Of a stretch of 64,000 nucleotides of DNA, positions 22,111 through 34,600 are shown piece after piece; the first letter of the stretch is position 1; every line of letters starts with the position of its first letter. Source of the stretch: Ignelater luminosus (lineage: Eukaryota > Arthropoda > Insecta > Coleoptera > Elateridae); the NCBI GenBank assembly GCA_011009095.1, contig VTPC01008827.1:124001-188000 (forward strand), given 5' to 3'. The notes below the pieces were generated by a model. That model was given only the letters and a program-made list of their open reading frames with translations, did not search any database and was not told the DNA's origin. Position numbers and translations under genes: made by a program.

Positions 22111-22689
22111 TTTTGATAGTTAAATTTTTTAATTTAATAATTGTAATATTTTGTAGTTTGATATTTTTGTGTAATTGTTGTTTTGTTTCTGTGTTTAATA
22201 TTCAAAACTGTTTACTCGGCTTCGTTTGTTATTTATTGCGTATTTTTTCTATCTGGAATAAATCAACTTGTAGTTACGCCACTGACATAATTGTATGCCT
22301 GCCGTACCCAGTATTTTTAAGAGAATCAGAATCTGTAAGAGAAAATGTTGATTGTCATTAAAAAAAATTGAAGACGTCATAGGGGGTAAAGATGGGGGTA
22401 AATAAAAAATGAAAGTCATTCGAATAGATGCCGCATTGGGAAATAACTTTGACTTATCCGAAGATTTTGACCTTAGACACAAAAAGAGATTTTATTTAAA
22501 GCGTTCTACAAACGGCGTTCGCACTGTATATTACAAATAACTCACACAACAAATAAACTTAAAACCGTTAACTCAGTAAAAATACAAAAATAAAACAGTT
22601 TACTAATACTACTAACTATAAAAAAACCATTGAAACAGGAACAAAGTAGTCTAAAACAGGAATAAAAGTAACGAAAAAAGTGATTAAAA
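22111..22689. other. AT-rich spacer
   Basis: Possible 3' non-coding remains of the preceding Tc1-like fragment. There are frequent stops and no recognised motif. Confidence 0.4.
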
Positions 22690-25010
22690 GTCGATAAAGT
22701 TTACTTTAAACTTTAAACAGCCTCTCAAATATTTTTCAGGGGCTGCCAGTTTTCCAACAACTTGTTCAAACTCAGATTCAGTTAATTCCTCTTTAACTCG
22801 AAACTGATAAATATAGCACAGAAAATCCTCTGTAATTTTTTCTTTGAAGAAATTTCCAACAAACTTATTATCGTCAGTTTTCCAAACGACTTAACAGTTG
22901 TAAAATTTTAGCCTATTAGTACTGGAACCAGGTTTTAATATTTCGATTAAAAGGCTTGCTAAAAGCCTGAAAATCTTTTCAAATTCATTTTTAATAACTG
23001 CAAGAACGTTAAAAAATTAACAATTGATTTTTTTTACAGATACTCCAATATTGATTTTGTGATCGTTGATTGAGGCTTCATTTGATGCATTTTCTAACAA
23101 ATCAGTTTTTTCGTCAGTTTTGTTTTCTTCATGTGCTTTTTCAACTTTTACCTAATTGAACCTTAATTTGATTTCTTTTATTTGTTGCTTATCGTCATAC
23201 TTTATTCCCCGTTGGAGATAGTGAAAACAGTCGATGACTCTTTCATTCCTGAGACCTGTTTCCATTAAAAGAAAATTCTCTAGGCCATCTTAAGTGGTCG
23301 AAAGAAGGCTATATCAAGAGGTTGAGTTAAGTGAGTAGAGCTTCCAAATGAACATCATTTTGCTGACAGAATCCAATGATATCGAAACCAATTCATTTTG
23401 AACTAGAAGCTCTGTAATTTAAGTGTCATTAATTAATACATTATTAAAACCTGAGTTTGCGCTTCCATCAAAAACAACGCGAAGCTTGGTAGCCAAAGAG
23501 ATAGTCTTAATTGCCGCATGATGAGCTAAGTAAAATAAAAAACCATGCTGATGAAATTAAGAATGGAATTGTGAAACCGGTGTTGACATCGTAAGTTTGA
23601 TCACGTGATTCGTGCATAACATTAATTTTTCAATTCTGTAGCTTGAATTCTCAAATTCCTTAAAGAAATATTCCTCAGAAAAACGTTCGTCGTAAAGAGC
23701 TTCGATAATGGATTCTGAGGAGCTAGACACTATTTTTTAGGATTTCTACAGAGACATTTTTTTAAATTATTATTCAAATGGACAGAATTATCTTCTTACA
23801 GATACGAAAAACTTGAATTTAGGCTAGACTGATAACTGCCGGAAATTATCGAACCTAACAGGGGTTTTTGTAGTATGAGTTGGTCATTACCCTTTTGAGA
23901 TTTGTCTAACACGTAAGAGTTTATAAAAGTTACTGGGCCCCGATGAAAAGGTTGTAACGGTTACTTTTTGCTTCCGTTACATGTGCTATGTTTGTACTTT
24001 TAGGTGTTCTTGTATTTTTGTGATAGTTTTCTCTCGTTTGGAGAGGCGTTTAAGATTTATGAGTTCAAACTAAGAGATTGATTAATTTTTAACTCCGAGT
24101 GATTTGCGAATCTGTCTGCTTCTGTTCGTATTCTTTTTTAAATTCTGAAATGTTGACTTCAGATTTGGATTTTTTATCATAAACTAAAGACAACGTGGTG
24201 TCTTCGTTTTTTGATATCTCTTCAGGTACATGATCAAAATGGCCTCCAAAATTTGAAAAATTTTTAAAACTGTTGCTCGAATTCAGTAACAATACGGAAT
24301 TCGTTGCATTCGTTTTGCATTCTCAGATGTTTTTGTAGCCGTTTTTTATTTTTTTTTCTAAATCAATTAGGAGTGACCAACTTTTAAATTTATTATTATA
24401 GCAAGCGGGACGCAGGGTATAATTATTTTCACGTCTAGTTTAACTTCTCATTGTAGTACTATGGAATTTGAACAGCTGTTAGTGAGCCAATTTCTGTTAA
24501 ATTGGGTGTAATTTTAGAATTTGGTTAGTAACTTTAATAGGATTATGTCATCAGAGTGGATTTATAGTTTTTTATTGTAAATTCTTGATAATTTGTTTGA
24601 TTATTTCCCTTGTATCTTTGCGTATGCTATAACTGAGTGACCAGATGTTGAGATTGATGTTAGTTACCATTTTACCATTAGATTTTGCTAATTGGGTTTG
24701 GGATTGAATTTTTTTAACAGAAATTTTTAACTGAGCATTTAAATTTCCTGCGGAGTTTACATGAAAATGAATTGATTGAGCGACTTGCCTATGACGTTGC
24801 GGTAGTTTTCTTCTGAGAAGACAAGACCATCCATGCCCGGCGATTCTGTCGTTTTTTGCTAGTTGTGAGATCGGTAGTTTTATTGTGTGCAAAGCCCTAC
24901 ACATTGGGGTAGGTTTTTCTTTTCCCCCTTGATTCTTAGTGAATGTTAATAGGATTCTATTTCGTAGGTTCTGGACTGCTGCTGTAGTTTTATGAAAATT
25001 ATCCAGGGGA
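22690..25010 (-). pseudogene. Decayed pogo/CENP-B-like (DDE_1) transposase
   Basis: On the minus strand the order fits a pogo-type transposase. At about 24955-25000 a short helix-turn-helix entry reads TTAAVQNLRNRILLTF. At 24572-24904 a CENP-B-type DNA-binding part reads SQLAKNDRIAGHGWSCLLRR, with the family's AG-x-W and FLxRxP pattern partly kept. At 23283-23348 the DDE domain shows SSTHLTQPLDIAFFRPLKMA, a hallmark of this family. At about 22700-22905 a C-terminal segment reads VKEELTESEFEQVVGKLAAP. The parts between are full of stops. The BEL/Pao-like motif at 23422-23526 does not belong to this family and may be a nested insertion or chance. The copy is old. Confidence 0.55.
23422..23526 (-). 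pseudogene. BEL/Pao-like reverse transcriptase motif fragment
   Basis: One open minus-strand stretch reads AHHAAIKTISLATKLRVVFD followed by GSANSG and NNVLIND, then a stop. The series HHA..K....TKLRVVFDGSA....G..LND is the start of the reverse transcriptase domain in BEL/Pao LTR retrotransposons. Only about 35 codons are readable, inside a pogo-like remnant, and I see no LTR, PBS or further pol motif. It could be a short nested relic or a chance resemblance. Confidence 0.4.
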
Positions 25011-28000
25011 ATTGAAATTGAAGATTTTGACGATCACCTCGCAGCAGATGCTCTTAAGAATCTGTTATTTCCATGGATCGCATTGCAGTTAGTTTGTGGT
25101 AGTCTGGGGATAAAATATTAGAACATTGCAATTCTAATATTCTTAGTACCAGGTAGTAATTTGATGAAAAAGTCAATTTTTCCTTCTGATATTCCAAGGG
25201 ATTTTATCAAAAATTTACACAAAACAAACTAACAATAAAACGGAACTATTCATTTCGGGATTTGCTAACTAAATGATGAATATCAAACTGCAACAAACGC
25301 AATGTGACCAAGAAAACAAAATATTTTACGCGGGAATTCAAATGTAGGATTGATTTTAAATGGTAAAGTGGATTTAAAGATATAATTCATAATCTTCAAC
25401 CCTTTTTATATTTTTCAAATTCAAGTTGGGATTTTTAGGTAATTATGGGATGAAAATGAAATCTTTATAGGGACAAGAAGAAATATCTAAAGGATTTGGT
25501 ATTGGAAGAAACATAAATTAAATTTACAAGCCTAGTTGTACTTAGTTGTTTATAAGTAAAAACAACTTAGTCATTTCTACAACAATATTATCTTGGTTCA
25601 TTTTTAAATAATTCTTTAAATGCTTTGGATGAGTAACTTCACATTATCTTGAGATATTAGCAGGTCAATCAATTTTAAATATTAAGTGCTCTCGTTAGTT
25701 TTGTATTTAGTCCTGATTTGTTTTGTAATTCTTTGTACCAATAAATTATACTAAGTAAAAATATTTCACTACAGGAACTTAAAAGCCATTTGCCAAGGTT
25801 TTCTCAAAATTATTTTTTAGGTTTTAAAATTCATTTATAATTGTTTTTCTCCCGTTCCACTTATAAGCACCTGCTTTTTACATCAAGTTATTAAAAACAC
25901 ATTTGGAATAATACGAGAGTTGGAAACAAATTAGGTACCTGCTTTCTAAATTAAAATGGCGTTAAAACAATTAAATTTAACATTTTCTCTTTTATAAAGT
26001 TTACGTTTGGGACTTTAGCTGTAAAATAAATAATTAACATCTCGCTAAAATACCCATAATATTCCTAACAACGTCTGCCTTCAAGAATATAGTAAATTAA
26101 TATAACTTGTAGGCCTAAACAGTGTCTAACTTGTGCAAAACAGCAAGGTATAACTTTTCTATTTGAATAATTTATTAAACACGTTCACTTGAACAGTTCC
26201 TCTCAAAATTATTTTTAAGCTGCTTACGTTTTGCTAGTATTGTATATAACTTTTGTAAAATCTAAAAACAAATTATATAAACTCATGATACGTAAATTAC
26301 ACAGAATGAAAAATGTGTAGTATATGCCACAAATTAATTAAATTTTACAGGCAACTAGCTTGCGCTTCTTTAAATCCTCTTATAAAGCTACTAAACGTAT
26401 AATACATAAAATAGAACATGGAAATGTAGAGGTTGTAAAACCTTGTAGAGTGGCAATTCCAGATTTAATAACGTCCAACCCAGTAAATTTTCACAACCAA
26501 GAACGTTATTAAGCAAAATATGCGGTTTAGGACTAATGAAAATCCAGGACAATCTAATATATAACACTTCCATGATAATAAATCCCCATGGTGACCAAAA
26601 TGTTTCCAATAATAACATTTTCATTAATGAGCTCGGCATATTTTACCCTAATTGATGAACTCGCATTGATTTTACACAATTATCACCCGAAACGTCTCAC
26701 CAAGGATCATAATTCATGACGGGATTAAAAACTATTCCTTTTAAACCTTGAGAGTAACATTTACTGGCATTAAATAATGCTTTAAATGTCACGAGAGCTG
26801 TGAGAATTATTTATAACGAACACCAAAGGGAGCATTACCAAATCAAGAAAAATATTTATTAAAGTTGAAAACTTTTGAAACTTCGTCGAGGTTGGGGTTA
26901 TCATAACTTTATTTTCAAGACATCCCTGCCTTGGTAATTGGTTATCTGAGGCTTCTCCTAGATATTGAAAGCGTTTTAACGATCGAGGTAGGACCTGAAC
27001 GCAGCTGACGCCCCCTAAGACCGCAAAAACAACGCCTTATACTAGGCGATATATACCCCCAGCACCTTTACCCTTTTTGCGCCAGCGAAAACTAATCCAA
27101 AACTAAAACCTCCTTTGTGTGGCAAATTTCATAGAATTGTGTAAAACTACGTGATATTAATCTAAAGGACGGGTTTTTCTTTTGCGGAAAAACCAGTTTT
27201 ACCGTGATGAAATATATCTCAGATAATTTATGAGTTTAGTTCTGTCCTTCCCGTAGGAATATGGACGTTAATGGATTTATTATGTGACTCGAATGTTATT
27301 TGCATAAGGTAATCAAAATTAATAAGTAAATTCTATCTAGTCCGACAGAAATTTCTAATTCCTGACGCTAACACGAGTTTCTTTAGAACATTTAGATTAT
27401 TACATTTGAAACTATGTAATGCCAGCCAAGTCATTTCGTAAATTAGGTGAAATTTCTTGAAACACACATGAATTTCTATTTGGGTGACAGGCTAGAATTT
27501 GTTTCTTTGTGCTTTTGCAGTCTGACGCACAAAATGGTTTCTACAATGAAAACACGAATTTAACTGCGTAAAATTTTTTTTTACTCATTTGGGATTTTAA
27601 GGGAGAATAAAACTTAAAAAAGAAACAACACGCGCTAGATTTGATTGCGTGTAAAGATTGAAAAATAAACATTTTTGTGAGATTTCCCTTCTAATACTTT
27701 TGTGAAACATTTTAAAGTTTAGGTCAATTCACAAGGGTTAGTTGATATATTTTATCTAAAATGTCGAACATGTCTTACAAGTTGATAAGTGGAATCTCGC
27801 CATTTCAAGAGAAAAATTTCTTTCTGTTTCCGTTTTTATTTGGATTCCAAGGAGCCAATACAATTTCAACTGTGTTCGTTACTTCCTTTAAAAATCTAAT
27901 TTATTTTGCTTGACCAGATTTATTACAACTGAACTTCCTTTTTTTTGTTATAAATCCACTTTTGATCTTATTAAAAGATGTAGTTAAATAAGGCGAATAC

Positions 28001-28869
28001 ACCAGATCTATTCGGATGAAAAAAGTAGATCGCTACCTTTCAATATGATCTGTGATTAAATATTTTTTATTCTTCAACCTAATCAGTGAAGTATACAAGA
28101 ATGCCATTGGAACTTTTATTATGTCATTGCTAAGGTACTTCCACACAAGAAGCAGAAATTGACGATACCGTCTATAGGTCCAAACAAAAAATATTGGGGA
28201 AAAACTCAAGAAAATTCTATTTGTCGAATTTTGTAAACAAACCTATCATCTAGCTAATAAAAAGTAAAACACAAGGTTTTACCAGTAATTAGTGCCAAAA
28301 GTTTTGCTTTACATTTATATGATTAACCCCCATTCAACTTGTATCGTTAATTAACGTTTTCTTCTGCTCATTTCAGATTTTCGCAAAAACAACTTTAACT
28401 TGATGAAACTGGCGGTAACAAAAGTCTAATGATAAACAATACAATTTTTAGGGACTGGCAGCCACTTTATTAATAATTAAGGACCGGATTTATATGCACT
28501 ACAAATTGTCAAAATATGCTTCAAAAAATCTAAGATATATGTACTTAAATATGTACAACGAATTTGAAATATTTTCGATGAAGTACGTAAACTTAAGCTT
28601 AATAATTTTTTATTTTTAAAAATTACGCATGATGCAAATAATTATTATATATCTGCGTATTTTCTATACTTGATATTGCTAAAATAACAATTGATAATTA
28701 ATTACGTCTTGTTAAGATTACATTCTAAGTATTTTTCTGCCTTTTCCGCGGCAAAATTGTGTCTTCTACTGAATACTTCACACGATGCCATGGGCGAAAG
28801 ATAGTAATTTAATTAGATCTTCCTGGATTTTCCCCAGATTTAAGAAAATCTCGCCACATTTTTCACAAG
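25011..28869. other. AT-rich stretch, no recognised gene
   Basis: No supported coding frame or RNA gene. A small G+C-richer spot at about 26990-27110 contains a CTCF-core-like motif (27004-27018) and the short inverted pair CGCCT/AGGCG around 27042-27056. The rest is ordinary AT-rich sequence. Confidence 0.5.
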
Positions 28870-31690
28870 CAAGTCTACGAAAGCCCCGAAGAGTCAATGA
28901 ACATTCCTTTTAACTGGAAATTTCCAGACGGCAAGATGACAAATGAAAATTTCTAGATGACAAACAAAAATCTCCAGATGACAATAGAAAATTTCCAAGG
29001 GGCAATGGCAGTTTTTCCAAATGATAGCTAGAAATTTCCATTTGTCACGTGCAAATCTGAGTTTTTTTTCTGAAATCTTCCAGTTTTTATTTAAAAATCC
29101 TCTACTAGAAGGTATTGGAAATTTCTAGTTGTTATTTCTACCTATCCGCAAAAGCCCCAAAAGGTCAATGTAACATTTTTTTAAATGGGAATTTTCAACT
29201 GATAACTGGACATTTCTAAATATCAACTGAAAATCTCCAAATGATAACTTAAAATCTGCGGACGACAGGTGGAAATAACTTCTGGAAATCTCCAATATTT
29301 TCTAATAAAAAGGTTTTAAATGTTAACGGAAAATGTTTCAAAAACAACTAGAAGTTTTCAGGTAACAACTAAAAATTACCAGATAAAAAGGCGATTTTAA
29401 TATGACAACTAAGAATTGTTAGTATTCATTTCAAAATTTGCACTCAAAATTTGGAAATTTGCAGTTAGAGAAAAGCAAATTTGAAGAATTCAGATAACAA
29501 CTGGAAATTACCTATGAAAGTCCCAAAGGGTCAATGTAAATTTTCTTCTAACTGGAAATTTCTAGATATTTCCAACTGACAACTAGACATTTCCAAATGA
29601 AACTGGACGAGTGGAGATTTTCAGTTCATCAGTTGAAAATTCTAATTTGCAGTTAGGAGATTTCCAGTTGAAAGAATTTTAAATTGGCCCTTCGGAGCTT
29701 ACTTGGATAGGTGGAAATAACAACTGGAAATTTCCAATATTCTCTAGTAGAAAGTTTCCAAATAAGAACTAGCAGTTTCTAGAAAGCAACTAGAAGCTTT
29801 TAGATAACAACTGGAAATTACATATAACAGCCCCGAAGGGCCAATGTAAATTTTCTTGTTACTGGAAATTTCCAGATAGCAATTGGAAGTTGTCAAATAT
29901 CAACGGGAAATTTCCAGATAATGGAAATTTCATATGACAAATGCATATTTCCAGTTATCATTTAAAAATGTGCAGTTGCAGTTAGATTTCCAGTTAAAAA
30001 AAATTACATTGGCTACATTGACCCTTCGGGGCTTTTTTAGATAGGTGAAAATGTCAATTAGAAATTTGCAATATTTTCTAATAGCAGTTTTCAAATGATG
30101 ACTGAAAAGTTTCAGATAACAACTGCAAATTACCTATGAAAGCCCCGAAGGGTCAATTTAACTTTTCTTGTACCTGGAAATTTCCAGATGACAGCTGAAA
30201 AGCTTCAGATAATAGGTGAAAATAACAACTAAAAATCTTTAATATTTCTTAATAGGAAGTTTCCTAATGGTAACTAAAAAATTTCAAATAACAGTGTGAA
30301 GCTTTCCAATTGCCATTTGGAAACACTAGGAAAGCCATAAAAGGCCAACAAAAAATGTTTTTGAACTAGAAACTTCCAAATGACAACCGAATATTCCCAA
30401 ATGAAAATCGGATACTCCTACATTTACTTTTTCCTGAAATCTTCTACTAGTAATTGCAATTCTTCAGTTGTCATCTAGAGATTTCCAGTTCAAAAACTTT
30501 TTTCATTGGCCCTTCAACGCTTTTGTAAATTTCGTAAATCCAGTTACCATCTGGAAATTTCAGCTTATCATCTGGAGATTTCCAGTTCTCATCTGGAGAT
30601 TTCCAGTTCTCATCTGGAAATTTTTAGTTCTTGTCTAAAAAGTTCTAATTGTTATTCCTAAATTTCCAGTTCCAAGCCCAAAAAAAAACAAGAAAAGAAC
30701 AGAAATTTTTAGTTTTCATTTAAAAATTTTGAGTAGTCACCTGCAGACTCTCAATTAAAAGAAAATCTACATTGGCCATCTGAGGTTTTTGTAGGTAATT
30801 TCTAGTTGTTATCTGGAAATTCCTAGTTAATAATTGAATATTACCTCTTCCTATCTGAAAATTTCCAGTTAGAAAAATTTTACATTGACTCTTCGGGGCT
30901 TTCGTAGATAGTTGGAAACTATAATTGAAAATTTTCAGTATTTTCTAGTAGAAAGTTTCCAAATTATAACTGAAAGTTTTCAGATAAAAACTGAAAATCA
31001 CATACAAAAGCCCCGAAGGGCCAATATAATTTTTTCTTTAACTGGGAATGCCCAGATGATAACTAAAAATCTTCAAATGACAACTGGAAATCTCAAGATG
31101 ATAAGTGAAAATAACAGCTAAAAGTGTTCAATATTTTCTAGTAAGAAGTTTCCAAATGGCAACTGGAGATTTTCAGACAACAACTAGAAGTTGTCAGATA
31201 AGAACATGATATCTCCAGATAAAAACTGTAATTTCCATATTACAATTGGAAATTCCAGTTATCATTTGAACATTTGCAGTTACCTTTTTGAGATTTCTAT
31301 GAATGCCACTAAGAGCCAATAAATAATTTTTTCAACTGAAAATTTCTAGATTACAACTAGATATTTTCAAATGAAAACTGGAAATTTCTACATTTTCTAT
31401 TTTCTGAGCTTTCCAAATGGTAATTGCAATTTTCTAGTTGTAATTTGCAAATTCCCCATTATCAAGTAAAAATTTTTGTTAGCCCTTCAGTACTTTCGTA
31501 CCTATCATTTGAAGATTTCCAGTTGTCATTTGGAGAATTTCAATTGCTATCTGAAAATGTACAGTTATCAGTTGGAAGTTTTCACTTGGAAACTAACAAT
31601 TTCCAGGTAAGAAATATTTTACAATCGCCTTTCAGTATTTTTGTACAAGTCAATTTCCAGAAATGTGGGAGATTTCCTGAGGTAAGTGCA
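28870..31690. repeat. Hierarchical repeat array: 21-bp near-palindromic units within modules of about 300 bp
   Basis: The basic unit is 21 bases, TTTCCAG-N7-CTGGAAA, where N7 is usually ATGACAA, ATAACAA or the reverse complement. Because its two ends are complementary, the unit looks the same from both strands. Units are joined as GGAAATTTCC. Above this level a second motif recurs: AAAGCCCCGAAGGGTCAATG in plus orientation near 28876, 29148, 29515, 29828, 30140, 30332, 31008 and 31295, and its reverse complement near 29675, 30015, 30490, 30770, 30885, 31465 and 31615. A third motif (TAGGTGGAAATAACAACTGG leading to CCAATATTTTCTAGTAGAAA) recurs near 29268, 29708, 30040, 30203, 30905 and 31098, and inverted near 29110. 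Spacing between plus copies is often 270-370 bases. Open frames inside it (30912-31121, 31424-31714) are heptad translations of the unit and are not called genes. Confidence 0.9.
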
Positions 31691-34600
31691 TATCCACGGT
31701 ACAGTGGACAATGACTTACTGCAGAAACTTGATATTTCAGATACCTCTTTCCAATAGTTAACGTAGAAGATGCATATATATCTTGATATACTCAATGGTG
31801 CATATAAGAGCCTCGCAGTTCGCAGTCCCCCAAACTTTAAATCCGAAGCAGAACCTCGTGTGCCCGTGATAACGTTACTATGCCAATCTCACAGGGGATC
31901 CCAAGAGCAACTAGTTGGCCACTTAGATAGAATTTAAAATAAAAATAAGGTACAGCCCAAATCAACAGATTTAGTCGTGTGAAATTTTTCGATATCTACA
32001 TACTAAATCTCCAAAATAAAAAATAGGAGAAATTCCATAAATTTCGTAAAGTATGCGTGACTGTCCAGACTTTTACTCTTGTTGCACATCCTGACAAGAA
32101 AGTCTAATATCCCGACAGCAACATTAAGGAATTTAAAAAGACACGTAACATAGAAGGTAAAGGTTTTTCACGTTTTGGGAAAGTTTATTTACTAGGCTTA
32201 TTTTGTAACGCAGTGGCAGTTGGTTTCTTAACGATTTACATGTATGATCAATGTCCTTTTTTTGTAAGGTTCATGCATTCGACACAATTGCAACATTTTA
32301 CACGAAAGATAACGTTACGGCCAACGTTACGAGGTTTTGCAAGTACTGTATTGTTGTCAAAACACCCGAAAAGCTCTTTCAAATTTTGAACTCATAACAT
32401 CGTACTTTTTGAGCAGACCTCATTAACTACGGACTTGTACGTGTAATTAAAAAATGTGATAATCTCAGTGCTATCTTAACTGTTTGAGCAATCTGAGGTC
32501 TATAATATGTAGGCTCCATCAACCAGACATGGGAGGTCCCTTTCGGGACTCAGATTCTCTACCGCACGTCGCTCCCGAAAATCGTCAGGACTTTGGTGAC
32601 CTTGCATAATCTGGATGCTGTCAGGTAAATTGAAGCAGATGCAGTTAATGCTTTTCAGACAGCGATAAACTACTTTAAAAAGTAACTTAATTTCCACGAT
32701 AGCCTAAAATTGACATGACAAGTCAAATGTATGTATGTCAAATGGCAAATGATAAGTCTCAGTTCATATAACCTAAAAGTTATTCAAATCACAAAGCTGC
32801 TATCAAATGCAATGTCTTGTTGATATTGTCGTAACCAAGAATCATGTACTGTAAATTTACTAAACCCTGTCCTAAACTGAGCGATCTGGATAAATCTGGC
32901 TGATAAGGCTACGGCTGGCAGTGGTGGGTATTACTTATATTTTTTGCGTACCCTTAAAGAACCTGCCGGGTACGCGTACCGCAAGTTCGCTACTCGGTTA
33001 TTTTTTTCTGCTATTACTATATGAAACTCCATTTTTGCAATAATAAAGCTAAATGAGATGCTTTGGAAGCTTTCGGAACACACAAACACAAACTCCATCA
33101 AGTATCCGCAATGAGTGAGCAAATTAACATAATGATATCGCCGTTGCTGCAAGTGTTAGATGAAGAATGAAAATCGTAATCTTGATGGGACCTTGGATCA
33201 AGTTAGCTTGTTTACTGTAACAACTTGTTTATTTATGCTTTTGGAAACGATACTGTAATATCAAAACGCACCAGGCTAATAAATTTCCTAGAACTTTCAG
33301 TGTTCTTCTCAGAATATCTAGACATTTATTAAAACTATGAAAATCCATATCTGTAAGTCCCTAAATTCGATTTACAACTTTGCAATACATACGTTCTGAG
33401 ATGCGATTCGTACGTTTACAAGTTAGTGAATTCTAGAACGTGCAAATGAGCTAACTTACCACTAGCGCTGATGACCAGGTATTGCATAACTCAAATAAAC
33501 ATTAAACGTATAAGATTTTAAAAAACTTCTTCATTAGACGCCAAATACGCTAGTGTGTTTGTATACAGGATGGAAGAAGAATAGCGCATTATATCAACGC
33601 TGCCTTCTTCCTGGGGTGTATCGAATACCATATTAAAAGTTATTTTCAAAGTACGGTTCCAATCTTCAGTAACAAAGTGCCTGAGAATAAAGTGTAAACC
33701 TTCTGCAACAGAATTTCTCAACGACAATTTTAATATCTGATCGAATAAACGTTTTTTTCTAAGCTCAAGGTTTGTAATATGAGTTGCATGATTTTTTTAT
33801 TTCTTTTTCCAGGTTTTTCATACATAGCTCGTGAACATACCAATTCAAAATACTCGCCCCTTGAGTTTTAAAATTAAGCCCAATGTTACATTATGATAGC
33901 AGCAGAAACAGCAAAAAAATGCCTGTGGTCATATGTTTAGCATTGAAGAGCCAGAAATAGAAGCACGGTCTCTAAGGACCATCAACCTAACTAGTCATTC
34001 ATACTTGATCAAATTCTGATCCATCGACGTCCGTAAGTAGCGATAGCTATTGCATCTTTCAAATATATGGAAATGGCACCAAGGGGTGTCGTTCTACTTA
34101 GGATTCAGTGAAGCAAATTTTTTATTTTTCAGGCTTCTCTTGAAGAGGTCTCAAATTCAACTTTAAAAATCTTTTTCTCGATAACAGAAAGAGATAAGCA
34201 AATTGCATTTGCGGATTTGTAAATAGAAAACCATTGTAAGTTTTTTCTATGCAAAAGTTTTCCATTGAAAAACAAAAAGCTATTGCCTATTTTAATGGCG
34301 AGAAATACCAAGCATTCTCCAATTAGATAGTTAGGTAGTAGTCTCTAAACACAATTGGTGAAAGTGCAATTGAATCCTCTGCATTTCTTCATTCCACACA
34401 GAGATGTGTTATTTCGGCATATCTCCAGCAAAAAATGTCCTTTTGAGATGCAACTTGTTTTATCGTAAATGGTACTTAACGACTAAACAATGAACTGAGT
34501 TTAAACGATATTCGATCGTTTTTGGACTAAGATATTTCAGAAAGTCGAATTTTAACTACCTTTGATATCGGAGTCTTTTCAAAAATCACTTTCTTTCATC

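Noticed and set aside
28870-31690. CRISPR-like regular repeats
   Set aside because: Units are degenerate, contiguous and occur in both orientations with no unique spacers, and the window is clearly eukaryotic.
30912-31714. Two open frames with repeated FQ..TENFQ-like heptads
   Set aside because: They are translations of the 21-bp repeat unit (seven codons) and not independent genes.
31803-31830. TATA box and start-site-like sequence
   Set aside because: No coding sequence or splice donor follows that would support a promoter.
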